The notes: a model not told the origin generated them from the sequence alone. A stretch of DNA of 9,489 nucleotides from an uncultured Draconibacterium sp. (GCA_947492175.1 CANLMQ010000062.1:1-9489), one strand, 5' to 3'. Counted from the stretch's first letter, positions 1 to 7,044 are shown. Numbers and translations are program-made.

Positions 1-37
1 AATCATAATGTTGAAGAGCCATTCTCAAAATTGAAAC

Positions 38-78
38 AAAAAAAAGAGACCGCCCTTTTGGGACAGCCTCTTTTTTTA
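38..78 (-). terminator. Rho-independent terminator, minus-facing
   Basis: Read on the minus strand, GAGGCTGTCC (complement of 61-70) pairs with GGCGGTCTC plus one further G (complement of 46-55). This gives a continuous 10-bp stem with three G-U wobbles and a 5-nt CAAAA loop, followed by eight U (complement of A38-A45). On the plus strand the three wobbles become A-C mismatches, so the minus direction is favoured, although the flanking A and T runs would allow weak bidirectional use. A plus-strand frame open from base 2 stops at 32-34, just before the structure, so it could also end an upstream plus-strand gene lying outside the window. Confidence 0.65.
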
Positions 79-176
79 TATTATCATCAGGATGAAAGTT
101 ATTCAAATGAAACAATATTCAATTACAAGTTTCTTATTAATAATAAGGAATTAATTGAAAGAATCGAGTGTGGAAT

Positions 177-207
177 AAAAAAACCGATCTGGCAAACGAC
201 AGACCGG
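177..207 (-). terminator. Strong rho-independent terminator, minus strand
   Basis: On the minus strand CCGGTCTG pairs fully with CAGATCGG (one G-U pair) around the 8-nt loop TCGTTTGC, and the stem is followed immediately by seven U (complement of A177-A183). The plus strand has an A-C mismatch and no T-run, so direction is clear. It implies a transcript coming from the right, yet no minus-strand gene is recognisable between 208 and the etfB promoter. Confidence 0.7.
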
Positions 208-498
208 CTAAGAATAAATTTGGTTAGATTTGGTTTGAAACCCGGCGTTGAAGATAATAATTTTATTGAAACAGCGCAATTTATAACTTTTGTGTTATAC
301 AAAATAATTCTTTCAATAACTCTAATATTGAATAGGTTGAAAAGCTTACAGCAGCGGAAACTCTTAGGTTCTGGTCTTTTTTACTTAAAACAAGTATAAA
401 TTAGCATCAACTCTGAATTTAAGAGGAATTTTAGAATAGTATGGTTGATTGTTTTAATGTGTTGTCAGTAGTGCTGTTGGTGTGCATATTTTGAGCTG

Positions 499-520
499 AA
501 TCCCTTGTCGCAACGGGATT
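499..520 (+). terminator. Hairpin, possible weak terminator
   Basis: AATCCC (499-504) pairs with GGGATT (515-520). An inner TTG/CAA helix closes a 3-nt TCG loop, with C514 bulged. On the plus strand the stem runs into TTTT then AAC, which is a weak U-tract. It lies just upstream of the etfB promoter and could insulate it, or it could be a protein-binding site. Confidence 0.3.
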
Positions 521-555
521 TTAACAAACATTATAGATCTGAGTTAAATACTTTC

Positions 556-587
556 TTTGGTAAGTTTTGCCCTGATTTTTATATTTG
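556..587 (+). promoter_or_regulatory. Bacteroidota-type promoter for the etfB-etfA-acd operon
   Basis: TTTG at 556-559 and TATATTTG at 580-587 match the -33 TTTG and -7 TAnnTTTG elements used by the primary sigma factor of Bacteroidota, with a 20-base gap that falls in the usual range. Transcription would start near 593-597 and give a leader of about 180 nt before the preferred etfB start at 773. It is the best match to this promoter pattern that I found in the window. Confidence 0.6.
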
Positions 588-710
588 CTAGCTTTCAATT
601 TACAGAGTGCATTAATCCAATGAGCATTGTAAGTAAAAAGCAACACAAAAATCTGAGTATAAAACAAAAATTATATTGAATGAAACGACCATGTAATTAT
701 CTTATCGCAC

Positions 711-744
711 AAAGGATAATATGATTCATGGAAGTTCCATATGA
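711..744 (+). promoter_or_regulatory. Upstream start codons and 7-codon leader peptide before etfB
   Basis: AAAGGA at 711-716 is the clearest Shine-Dalgarno-like sequence in the etfB leader. It is 4 nt from an ATG at 721 that opens a 7-codon frame (MIHGSSI, stop at 742-744). It lies 11 nt from an in-frame ATG at 728 that would add 15 residues to EtfB. The family-conserved EtfB N-terminus begins only at 773. This arrangement could be chance or a small translational control element. Confidence 0.3.
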
Positions 745-772
745 TACATTAAAAACGAATAATTTTAATCAT

Positions 773-1648
773 ATGAAAGCTTATAACATTATTGTTTTGG
801 CCAAGCAGGTTCCCGACACAAGAAATGTGGGTAAAGATGCGATGAAAGCTGACGGGACGATTAACCGGGCGGTATTGGCCGCTATCTTCAATCCTGAAGA
901 TTTAAACGCATTAGAACAGGCGTTAAGAATTAAAGACCAATATCCTGAATCAAAAATTAACATTTTGACCATGGGCCCCGGAAGGGCAGCTGATATTATT
1001 CGCGAAGGATTATATCGTGGTGCAGATGGTGGAATTTTATTAACCGACAGGGCTTTTGCGGGATCGGATACGTTGGCAACTTCATATGCTATCGGACAGG
1101 CGCTTAAGAAAATGGGTAATATCGATATCATTATTGCAGGTCGTCAGGCAATCGATGGTGATACTGCGCAGGTAGGGCCTCAGGTAGCCGAAAAACTGAA
1201 TATGCTGCAGATTACCTATGTGGAGGAAATAATTGCGTTAAAAGACAAATCAGTTACCGTAAAACGCCGTTTAGAAAATGGTGTTGAAACCGTAAAATGT
1301 CCGTTACCTTTGGTTATGACTGTAAATGGTTCGGCTCCTGATTGCAGGGCACGGAATGCAAAACGTTTAATGAAGTACAAACATGCCAAAACTGTTACCG
1401 AGTTACAAAAAGAAAACGAGGACTATACGCATTTGTACAACGATCGTCCGGATCTGAACATTCAGGAATGGACTGTGAGCGATATTGAAACTGATGCTTC
1501 GCAGCTGGGACTCACAGGTTCGCCAACAAAAGTAAAATCAATTGAGAATGTAGTGCTTCAGGCAAAAGATTCGAAGGTAATTTCTTCTTCGGATTCAGAC
1601 ATTGAAGAAATGATGGTTGAACTATTAGATAGTCATACAATTGGTTAA
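773..1648 (+). CDS. etfB: Electron transfer flavoprotein subunit beta (EtfB)
   Basis: Beta subunit of the heterodimeric, cytoplasmic electron transfer flavoprotein, which accepts electrons from acyl-CoA dehydrogenases and binds AMP or a second flavin. From the ATG at 773 the product is 291 residues, slightly longer than the roughly 250-260 of classical EtfB. Visible landmarks are the N-terminal strand IIVLAKQVPDT (6-16), the nucleotide-binding loop GRQAIDGDTAQVGPQ (123-137), and the EtfB signature region around 163-184 (VKRRLENG...PLPLVMTV). SPTKVKSI (250-257) follows in the C-terminal part. An in-frame ATG at 728 would add 15 residues. I prefer 773 because homologues begin MK-x-IVVLAKQVPDT and the extra residues look like translated leader. 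It is first in an operon and lies 77 bp before etfA. The family identification is firm; whether this is a simple or a bifurcating ETF cannot be read by eye. Confidence 0.95.
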   Translation: MKAYNIIVLAKQVPDTRNVGKDAMKADGTINRAVLAAIFNPEDLNALEQALRIKDQYPESKINILTMGPGRAADIIREGLYRGADGGILLTDRAFAGSDTLATSYAIGQALKKMGNIDIIIAGRQAIDGDTAQVGPQVAEKLNMLQITYVEEIIALKDKSVTVKRRLENGVETVKCPLPLVMTVNGSAPDCRARNAKRLMKYKHAKTVTELQKENEDYTHLYNDRPDLNIQEWTVSDIETDASQLGLTGSPTKVKSIENVVLQAKDSKVISSSDSDIEEMMVELLDSHTIG

Positions 1649-1663
1649 TAACTAAGCTTGAAA

Positions 1664-1679
1664 ATTTGATGATTCAAAT
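1664..1679 (+). repeat. Small hairpin in the etfB-etfA spacer
   Basis: ATTTGA (1664-1669) and TCAAAT (1674-1679) form a 6-bp hairpin with a TGAT loop. Related pieces (CAAATTGATTCTTCAAAT) follow to about 1699. The stretch looks like a degenerate AT-rich intergenic repeat of the ATTTGAAAATTTGAA kind that I associate with this phylum. No U-tract follows, so it is not a terminator. Confidence 0.3.
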
Positions 1680-1725
1680 CTCAAATTGATTCTTCAAATA
1701 CCATTCAACGTAAAAACTAAAAAAG

Positions 1726-2745
1726 ATGAATAACGTTTTTGTTTATTGCGAAATAGAAGATGGCCAGGTAGCTGATGTAAGTCAGGAGTTGCTGACAAAA
1801 GGAAGGTCGCTGGCAAATGAATTAAACTGTAAACTGGAAGCCATTGCTGTTGGTCATAAACTGGACAGTATTGGCGAACAAATTATACCTTACGGTGTCG
1901 ACACGCTTTATATTGCCGACGATAACCGTTTATATCCTTATCAAACGTTACCACACACCTCAATTGTGGTAAACTTATTTAAAGAAATCAAACCTCAAAT
2001 TGCCCTGATGGGAGCTTCGTCGATCGGTCGCGATCTTGGACCAAGAGTTTCTTCGGCGTTACATAGCGGGTTAACAGCCGATTGTACAAGTTTGGTTATT
2101 GGCGATCATTACGATAAAAAGCAGGATAAAAACTACGAAAACCTGTTGTATCAGATTCGTCCGGCTTTTGGAGGAAACATTATTGCCACCATTATAAATC
2201 CTGATTGTCGTCCGCAAATGGCAACTGTTCGCGAAGGGGTTATGAAAAAAGAAGTACTTGATCCGAAGTACAAAGGGAAGACCGTGACTATGGATGTGGC
2301 AAAATATGTGAACGACGAAGATTTTGTTGTTGAGATTATCGAGCGTCACATGGAAAAAAGCAAGGTAAACGTTAAAGGTGCTCCTATTGTTGTTGCCGGT
2401 GGTTATGGAGTTGGTTCGAAAGAAAACTTCCAGTTGTTATATGATTTAGCCGAAGTGTTGGGCGGAGAAGTAGGTGCTTCGCGAGCAGCAGTTGATTCGG
2501 GTTATGCAGGTCACGAAAGACAAATTGGTCAGACAGGTATTACTGTTCGTCCGAAACTTTACATTGCTTGTGGTATTTCCGGACAAATCCAGCACCGTGC
2601 AGGTATGGAAGAATCGGCGCAGATTATTGCAATCAATACCGATCCTGAAGCTCCAATTAATGCCATAGCCGACTATGTAATTACCGGAGATGTTGCTGAA
2701 ATCATTCCGAAAATGATTAAGTATTATAAAAAGAATAGTAAGTAG
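1726..2745 (+). CDS. etfA: Electron transfer flavoprotein subunit alpha (EtfA)
   Basis: Alpha subunit of ETF, which carries the FAD that shuttles electrons from the dehydrogenase. At 339 residues it is slightly longer than typical forms (about 310-330). The N-terminal half has the adenine-nucleotide-hydrolase-like fold with SGLTADCTSL (114-123) and RPAFGGNI (145-152). The C-terminal FAD domain carries nearly every family landmark: VGASRAAVD (249-257, Arg253), IGQTGI (267-272), SGQIQHRAGM (285-294), AINTDPEAPI (302-311) and ADYVITGDV (315-323). The start is the ATG preceded by an A-rich AAAAAAG tract. No internal damage is seen. It is followed 21 bp later by the acyl-CoA dehydrogenase, so all three genes are very probably co-transcribed from the promoter at 556-587. 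Confidence 0.97.
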   Translation: MNNVFVYCEIEDGQVADVSQELLTKGRSLANELNCKLEAIAVGHKLDSIGEQIIPYGVDTLYIADDNRLYPYQTLPHTSIVVNLFKEIKPQIALMGASSIGRDLGPRVSSALHSGLTADCTSLVIGDHYDKKQDKNYENLLYQIRPAFGGNIIATIINPDCRPQMATVREGVMKKEVLDPKYKGKTVTMDVAKYVNDEDFVVEIIERHMEKSKVNVKGAPIVVAGGYGVGSKENFQLLYDLAEVLGGEVGASRAAVDSGYAGHERQIGQTGITVRPKLYIACGISGQIQHRAGMEESAQIIAINTDPEAPINAIADYVITGDVAEIIPKMIKYYKKNSK

Positions 2746-2766
2746 TCACCAATAAAACACGATAAA

Positions 2767-4476
2767 ATGGCAAATTATTATAACGATAATAGCGAGTTAA
2801 AATTTCATTTAAATCACCCTTTAATGAAGGAAATCGTTCGATTGAAAGAACGAGATTACTCTTTTAAAAAGGACGTTGATTTTGCTCCACTTGATTACGA
2901 AGATGCAATTGACAGTTACGACCGCGTGTTGGAAGTTGTTGGTGAGATTTGCGGAAACATTGTTGCCGAGAATGCTGAAAGTATCGATGCTGAAGGACCG
3001 GAAGTTATTGACGGACGTGTAAAATATGCCCGCGGTACTGAAGAGAATATAAAAGCTTTGCGTCAGGCAGGATTAATGGGAATGTCGTTGCCGTATAAGT
3101 ACGACGGATTAAACTTTCCGATTGTACCCTATATTATGGCGGCCGACGTTGTTTCGCGTGCCGATGCAGGTTTTGTAAATATCTGGGGGCTGCAGGATTG
3201 TGCCGAAACCATTAACGAATTTGCATCAGAAGAGCAAAAACAAAAATACTTACCACGTGTTTGTGCCGGCGATACCATGGCAATGGACTTAACAGAGCCC
3301 GATGCCGGTTCCGATTTGCAGGCAGTGCAGCTAAAAGCTACCTGGAACGAAGAAAAACAAACCTGGTTACTAAATGGTGTAAAACGTTTTATCACAAACG
3401 GCGATGGCGAAATATCGTTGGTTCTGGCGCGTTCAGAGCCGGGAACAAAAGACGGTCGCGGTCTTTCAATGTTTATTTACGATAAACAAAGCGGTGGAGT
3501 AACTGTACGTCGTATCGAGCATAAAATGGGAATTATAGGTTCGCCTACCTGCGAGCTGGTTTTTAAAGATGCTCCGGGCGAATTGGTTGGTTCACGCAAA
3601 ATGGGACTGATTAAATATGTAATGGCACTAATGAACGGTGCACGTTTGGGGATTGCAGCTCAATCAGTAGGTTTATGCGAGGCTGCTTACCGCGAGTCGG
3701 TTATCTATGCCAAAGAACGTATGCAGTTTGGTAAAGCCATTATTAAATTTCCTGCTGTTTATGAGATGCTGACTATGATGAAGGCCAAACTGGATGCTTC
3801 GCGTACTTTGTTGTACGAAACAGCCAGGTTTGTTGATATGTACAAAACATACATGCACATAGCCGAAGAGCGTAAACTGGAGAAGGAAGAACGCGACGAG
3901 ATGAAAAAGTACCAGCGTTTGGCCGATATTTACACGCCACTTGTAAAAGGTATGGCAAGCGAATACAGCAACAGTCTGGCTTACGATGCTGTTCAGATTC
4001 ACGGTGGTTCCGGTTTTATGAAAGATTACCCTGTTGAGCGTATTTACCGCGATGCACGTATTACTTCAATTTACGAGGGTACAACACAGTTACAGGTTGT
4101 GGCAGCCATTCGTGGTGTTACTACAGGCTCTTATCTGAACCAGATTCGTGTTTACGAGCACGAGCAGGTTTCTCCGCAGCTGGAATACTTAAAACGTACT
4201 TTAATTATTCTTACCGACGATTACGAGCAGGCGGTTAAAAAAGTAACAGCAACAAATGATAACGAGTTTATAGATTTCCATGCGCGCAGATTGGTAGAAA
4301 TGGCCGGACATCTTATTATGAGCTATTTGTTATTGTTGGATACCAACCGCGACGAAATGTTTATGAAATCGACTAAAAACTACATTAAACACGCTAAAGC
4401 CGAAATTAAAGCTCACGCTGAATACATCAGAACTTCTGAATTAAGCGATTTGGGTGACTTTAAAATGGAATTGTAG
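2767..4476 (+). CDS. Acyl-CoA dehydrogenase family flavoprotein, long form
   Basis: FAD enzyme that introduces the alpha-beta double bond into an acyl-CoA and passes the electrons to ETF. It has 569 residues, against about 380-400 for short- and medium-chain enzymes. An N-terminal extension (1-45) precedes the helical N-domain (about 50-165). The middle beta domain contains MDLTEPDAGSDLQA (173-186), which fits the first family signature. The C-terminal helical domain has QIHGGSGFMKDYPVER (410-425), the second signature. Glu437 in SIYEGTTQ sits where the catalytic base of medium-chain enzymes lies. A charged insert (about 357-384) and a helical C-terminal extension (about 455-569) resemble those of roughly 590-residue family members. 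Substrate is unknown. Its place directly behind etfBA indicates that ETF is its partner. Confidence 0.93.
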   Translation: MANYYNDNSELKFHLNHPLMKEIVRLKERDYSFKKDVDFAPLDYEDAIDSYDRVLEVVGEICGNIVAENAESIDAEGPEVIDGRVKYARGTEENIKALRQAGLMGMSLPYKYDGLNFPIVPYIMAADVVSRADAGFVNIWGLQDCAETINEFASEEQKQKYLPRVCAGDTMAMDLTEPDAGSDLQAVQLKATWNEEKQTWLLNGVKRFITNGDGEISLVLARSEPGTKDGRGLSMFIYDKQSGGVTVRRIEHKMGIIGSPTCELVFKDAPGELVGSRKMGLIKYVMALMNGARLGIAAQSVGLCEAAYRESVIYAKERMQFGKAIIKFPAVYEMLTMMKAKLDASRTLLYETARFVDMYKTYMHIAEERKLEKEERDEMKKYQRLADIYTPLVKGMASEYSNSLAYDAVQIHGGSGFMKDYPVERIYRDARITSIYEGTTQLQVVAAIRGVTTGSYLNQIRVYEHEQVSPQLEYLKRTLIILTDDYEQAVKKVTATNDNEFIDFHARRLVEMAGHLIMSYLLLLDTNRDEMFMKSTKNYIKHAKAEIKAHAEYIRTSELSDLGDFKMEL

Positions 4477-4504
4477 AAGATAGCTTCAAGCTAAAAGAAT
4501 AGTT

Positions 4505-4542
4505 AAGCCACTTTCTGTTGTACAACGGGAGGTGGCTTTTTT
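4505..4542 (+). terminator. Rho-independent terminator of the etf-acd operon
   Basis: AAGCCACTTTCTGTTG (4505-4520) pairs over its whole length with CAACGGGAGGTGGCTT (4523-4538), using a few G-U pairs. The top of the stem is the palindrome GTTGTACAAC, so a few of those pairs open to form the loop. The stem runs directly into T4537-T4542. It lies 28 bp after the acyl-CoA dehydrogenase stop. Confidence 0.9.
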
Positions 4543-4795
4543 CTGTTTTATAATTCACCTCCTCATCACGCTTCAAATAAACATGCTCAGCTTATCAAAA
4601 AGGAAAAATAGAACCATCAATATCAGACTGTAGAATACCGATCAATGTTATGTGTAAATTTTAAATCAGCTTTTAGCTTGTATCTATTTCTTAATCGATC
4701 CGTACACGATTAATAGTTGTAAAAATCAGAATTCGTCACACAGGAATACCAAACACAGAGATAACAAAGGTATTATTAACTAAAATGAAAGAATC
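4543..4795 (+). other. Leader region of the acidic lipoprotein gene
   Basis: This 253-base gap separates the operon terminator from the next gene. It contains no TAnnTTTG promoter element on the plus strand, and indeed no TTTG at all, so the promoter of the following gene is not identifiable. The only clear structure is the inverted repeat at 4691-4713. A 4-codon frame (ATG at 4785) overlaps the start of the next gene and is probably accidental. Confidence 0.5.
4691..4713. promoter_or_regulatory. Perfect 7-bp inverted repeat, possible operator
   Basis: TTAATCG (4691-4697) and CGATTAA (4707-4713) are perfect inverted copies 9 bases apart, about 83 bases upstream of the lipoprotein start. Spacing of about 16 bp between arm centres suits a dimeric DNA-binding regulator. 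There is no U-tract, so it is not a terminator. Function is inferred from position only. Confidence 0.3.
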
Positions 4796-5575
4796 ATGAG
4801 AAAAAAATGTAAAGCTATTCTGTGTGTCAGTATTGCTGCCTTAAGCATGTTGGTTTGTGCAGTTGTAATTACCAGCTGTAACTTAGCCGGAGAAGACACT
4901 TCCGTGGAGGAAGAGAACTTACAGGTTCAATTGAAAAGCATGTCGGTTTTGCCCGAATTTCCCGGAGCAGGTAATTTTGTTGCCGGATTTACAAACGAGT
5001 ATCTCGCTTTTGAAACAGGTAAAATTTTTACGTATGAGGGAGAAACAGAAGATGGAATGGAGACTATTGTGGTTGAAGTAACTGATGAAACCAAAGAGAT
5101 TATGGGAGTAGAAACCACTGTAGTTACTGACAGTGTATTTCTGGATGGAGAACTGATTGAAGCCACAATGGATTGGTATGCTGAAGACAGTGAAGGAAAT
5201 GTATGGTATTTTGGCGAGTACAGCGAAGAATGGGAAGATGGTGAATTTTTGGGAACAGAGGGTTCATGGGAAGCCGGTGTTGATGATGCACTGCCCGGAA
5301 TGCTAATGCCTGCCAACCCGAAAATGGGAATGAAGTACCAGCAGGAATATTACGAAGATGAAGCCGAAGATATGGCAATGGTAATTAACCTTAACAAAAC
5401 CATTGAGATTGAAATAGGAACTTTCGAAGGATGCCTTGAAACAATGGAATGGAGCCCGCTGGAACCCGGCGAACGCGAGCATAAATTTTATAAGCCGGGT
5501 GTTGGTTTGGTAATGGAGCTAAAACCAAAAGGCGGCCGAAGTACAGTGGAATTGATAAGTATTGATATGCCATAA
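4796..5575 (+). CDS. Acidic lipoprotein of a conserved family of unknown function
   Basis: The 259-residue product starts with a lysine-rich N-region and a hydrophobic core (7-24), then a lipobox ending ITSC with Cys28 as the lipidated residue. The acidic stretch after the cysteine (GEDTSVEEE, 32-40) may favour export to the cell surface, as in some Bacteroidota lipoproteins. The mature part is strongly acidic, roughly one Asp or Glu in five residues. Conserved-looking motifs are DWYAEDSEGNVWYFGE (126-141), EGSWEAGVDDALPG (155-168), MPANP (171-175) and EYYEDEAEDMA (184-194). From memory this matches a widespread family of secreted or lipid-anchored proteins with the same WYA-D-GNVWYFGE core, none with a known function. 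The pattern suggests a beta-rich, possibly cation-binding fold. It stands alone, after a strong terminator and converging on the next gene. Confidence 0.85.
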   Translation: MRKKCKAILCVSIAALSMLVCAVVITSCNLAGEDTSVEEENLQVQLKSMSVLPEFPGAGNFVAGFTNEYLAFETGKIFTYEGETEDGMETIVVEVTDETKEIMGVETTVVTDSVFLDGELIEATMDWYAEDSEGNVWYFGEYSEEWEDGEFLGTEGSWEAGVDDALPGMLMPANPKMGMKYQQEYYEDEAEDMAMVINLNKTIEIEIGTFEGCLETMEWSPLEPGEREHKFYKPGVGLVMELKPKGGRSTVELISIDMP

Positions 5576-5616
5576 ATTAAGTCATACATTCTTATTTGTA
5601 TCAAATACAACTTAAT
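5576..5616 (+). terminator. AT-rich inverted repeat after the lipoprotein gene
   Basis: ATTAAGT (5576-5582), directly after the stop codon, is an inverted copy of ACTTAAT (5610-5616). Inside it, TTGTAT (5596-5601) and ATACAA (5605-5610) form a tight hairpin sharing A5610. No T-run follows, so this is at best a weak transcript-end structure. Confidence 0.25.
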
Positions 5617-5640
5617 AGTGTAAGAAGGATAGATTCAAGA

Positions 5641-5692
5641 GGGGGTAAGCTTGCTGTTGCAGGGAGTGAAATTTTCAGGCTTACTTCCCTGC
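5641..5692. repeat. Overlapping inverted repeats between convergent genes
   Basis: Two helices compete. GGGGGTAAGC (5641-5650) can pair with GCTTACTTCC (5679-5688), and GCAGGGA (5659-5665) can pair with TCCCTGC (5686-5692). The arms interleave, and the helices share 5686-5688, so they are alternative folds or a trimmed pseudoknot. TGAAA/TTTCA lies between. Position, between a plus gene ending at 5575 and a minus gene ending at 5701, suggests a bidirectional transcript-end structure, but neither strand has a proper U-tract. Confidence 0.35.
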
Positions 5693-5700
5693 CCAAAATT

Positions 5701-7044
5701 CTAGCTTTTTATTATTTTATGGGAAGCAATCAAAACCTCGCCGGTATAGATTTTTACGACATAATATCCTTGATCTAGATTTGCCGTATTTAACGTGTAG
5801 TGTGTTTGTGGCTTAAATATCTTCGATACTTGTATTGTACCCATCATATCCACAATTTCAACTGTTAATTTTTCTTTTATTTCCTGTTCGCTTTTTATTG
5901 TAATGTAATTCTGAAACGGATTCGGATAGATACTTATATTCATCTCTTTTGAGGATAAAGTTTCTATTCCGGTTACTAATTTTTCAATATTCCAGGTAAC
6001 AACAGACATATGGATTTGGTTGTGTTCATCAACGCGTAATAATTCTGTGGTATCTTCAATTGTAACACTTAGGCTATTTAATCCGGAGACCAGTTCATCT
6101 GTATCAATTTTAACAGAATCGGTATTTAAATCGAATGGCGAATTATTTAAGGTCCAATTAATTTGCAACGTATTGGGCTCGGGCTCAATCAAATTTAGTT
6201 TAAAAGAAATTGGGTTGTCCGATGTATTTAAACTCGTTGATGCAGGATTATATGAAATTAAAGGAGAAACCAATGAATGAATTCTTTCGATAATTCCCTC
6301 TTTGCAAACAGCACAAAAAGAAGGGCCCAAATAACGCATTTTACAGCTTTGGTGCGGTCTGTACCATGTGGGCGATTCATTGTGAGGATACAAACCTACG
6401 CCCAGATGTCCGTACCAGTTTTTCCACCTAACTAGATCAGGATTTGTTTCCTGGGTCATATTTATTTCTTCATGCGCATACTGTTCTCCGGCCCAGTATT
6501 CATCTGCCAAATCAGCAAAAGAATGCCCCAGTTCGTGAAGGATAAGTTCGAATGCATCCGAATGAACCGAGGATGTGGATATCCAACCTCCCGAACCTCC
6601 GTATCGCGTGTCATTTACAATCATTAACACCTGGTCGTATAATGGAAAATTAACGGCAAGTACATTGGTCGCTTTAAACCCTCTCATTGGTACAAGCAAA
6701 CGTTGAATACCATAAGCATTGTAGGTACTGCCATAATAGTTGTCTATCAGGTTGTCCGGGTCATCGGCAGCACCACTTTCATTTGATGGTACTTTAATTA
6801 AAAACACATTAAAATAGTTCCGGTAATCAGAAAACGGAACTTCATTAAACAGCGCTTCAGAACCACTGGTGGCATCGGCAACAAACGTGTCCAGTTGATT
6901 TTGAGTATAGCCATCGCCAAGAATTACTATATTAATTAACGTATCGGTGCTGCCATTGTATTGAATTGTATCGACATCAAATACCTGCGAGAATCCAACT
7001 TTGAATGCTAAAAAAATCAATATCGTAAAAACTATCCTCTTCAT
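5701..7044 (-). CDS. Secreted M64-family metallopeptidase with T9SS sorting domain
   Basis: Predicted zinc endopeptidase of the M64 (IgA-peptidase) family, exported by the type IX system. From the ATG at 7044 it has 447 residues. A Sec signal peptide (about 1-20, ending GFSQ) precedes the catalytic domain (about 30-260). That domain has NIVILGDGYT (38-47) and the zinc motif HELGHSFADLADEY, with His170, Glu171 and His174; a third ligand probably comes from the DEY end. A cysteine cluster (234, 244, 247) follows. A beta-sandwich-like segment (about 265-355) leads to a type A C-terminal domain (about 365-447) with IYPNPFQN, LTVEIVDMMG and LNTANLDQGYYVVKI. A GTG at 7062 would add six residues. 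I prefer 7044 because it is ATG, has CGGGGAAA just upstream and starts a normal signal peptide. The upstream lipoprotein ends 19 bp earlier, so they are probably co-transcribed. True substrate is unknown. Confidence 0.9.
   Translation of the reverse strand: MKRIVFTILIFLAFKVGFSQVFDVDTIQYNGSTDTLINIVILGDGYTQNQLDTFVADATSGSEALFNEVPFSDYRNYFNVFLIKVPSNESGAADDPDNLIDNYYGSTYNAYGIQRLLVPMRGFKATNVLAVNFPLYDQVLMIVNDTRYGGSGGWISTSSVHSDAFELILHELGHSFADLADEYWAGEQYAHEEINMTQETNPDLVRWKNWYGHLGVGLYPHNESPTWYRPHQSCKMRYLGPSFCAVCKEGIIERIHSLVSPLISYNPASTSLNTSDNPISFKLNLIEPEPNTLQINWTLNNSPFDLNTDSVKIDTDELVSGLNSLSVTIEDTTELLRVDEHNQIHMSVVTWNIEKLVTGIETLSSKEMNISIYPNPFQNYITIKSEQEIKEKLTVEIVDMMGTIQVSKIFKPQTHYTLNTANLDQGYYVVKIYTGEVLIASHKIIKS

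Larger units (their letters stand above)
79..555. other. AT-rich intergenic region without a supported gene
   Basis: No convincing protein-coding gene was found here on either strand. A plus-strand frame is open from the left edge to 399, but it translates straight through both terminator stems and resembles no family I know. The opposite strand has an open frame over roughly 106-370 without a clear ATG. The region holds the terminator at 177-207, a small AT hairpin (CTTATT/AATAAG at 133-147) and a hairpin at 499-520. A short untranslated RNA on the minus strand, or a decayed gene, is possible, but I could not match any known RNA family. Confidence 0.5.

Noticed and set aside
225..245. T-arm-like GGTTTGAAACC, possible tRNA
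   Set aside because: No acceptor stem, D-arm or anticodon arm could be built around it; it is a simple short palindrome.
106..370. Minus-strand open frame across the same region
   Set aside because: It has no ATG start, runs through the terminator at 177-207, and its composition looks non-coding.
31..399. Plus-strand open frame of 122 codons at the left edge
   Set aside because: It starts with TTG, translates through two complete terminator stems and AT-rich sequence, and resembles no known family.
728..772. 15-residue N-terminal extension of EtfB from the ATG at 728
   Set aside because: The family N-terminus starts at the ATG at 773; kept only as an alternative because the AAAGGA at 711-716 is placed for an upstream start.
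781..1131. 116-codon open frame antisense to etfB
   Set aside because: It is an antisense frame inside a well-conserved gene, with no independent coding signal. The same applies to other long frames inside etfA, the dehydrogenase and the lipoprotein gene.
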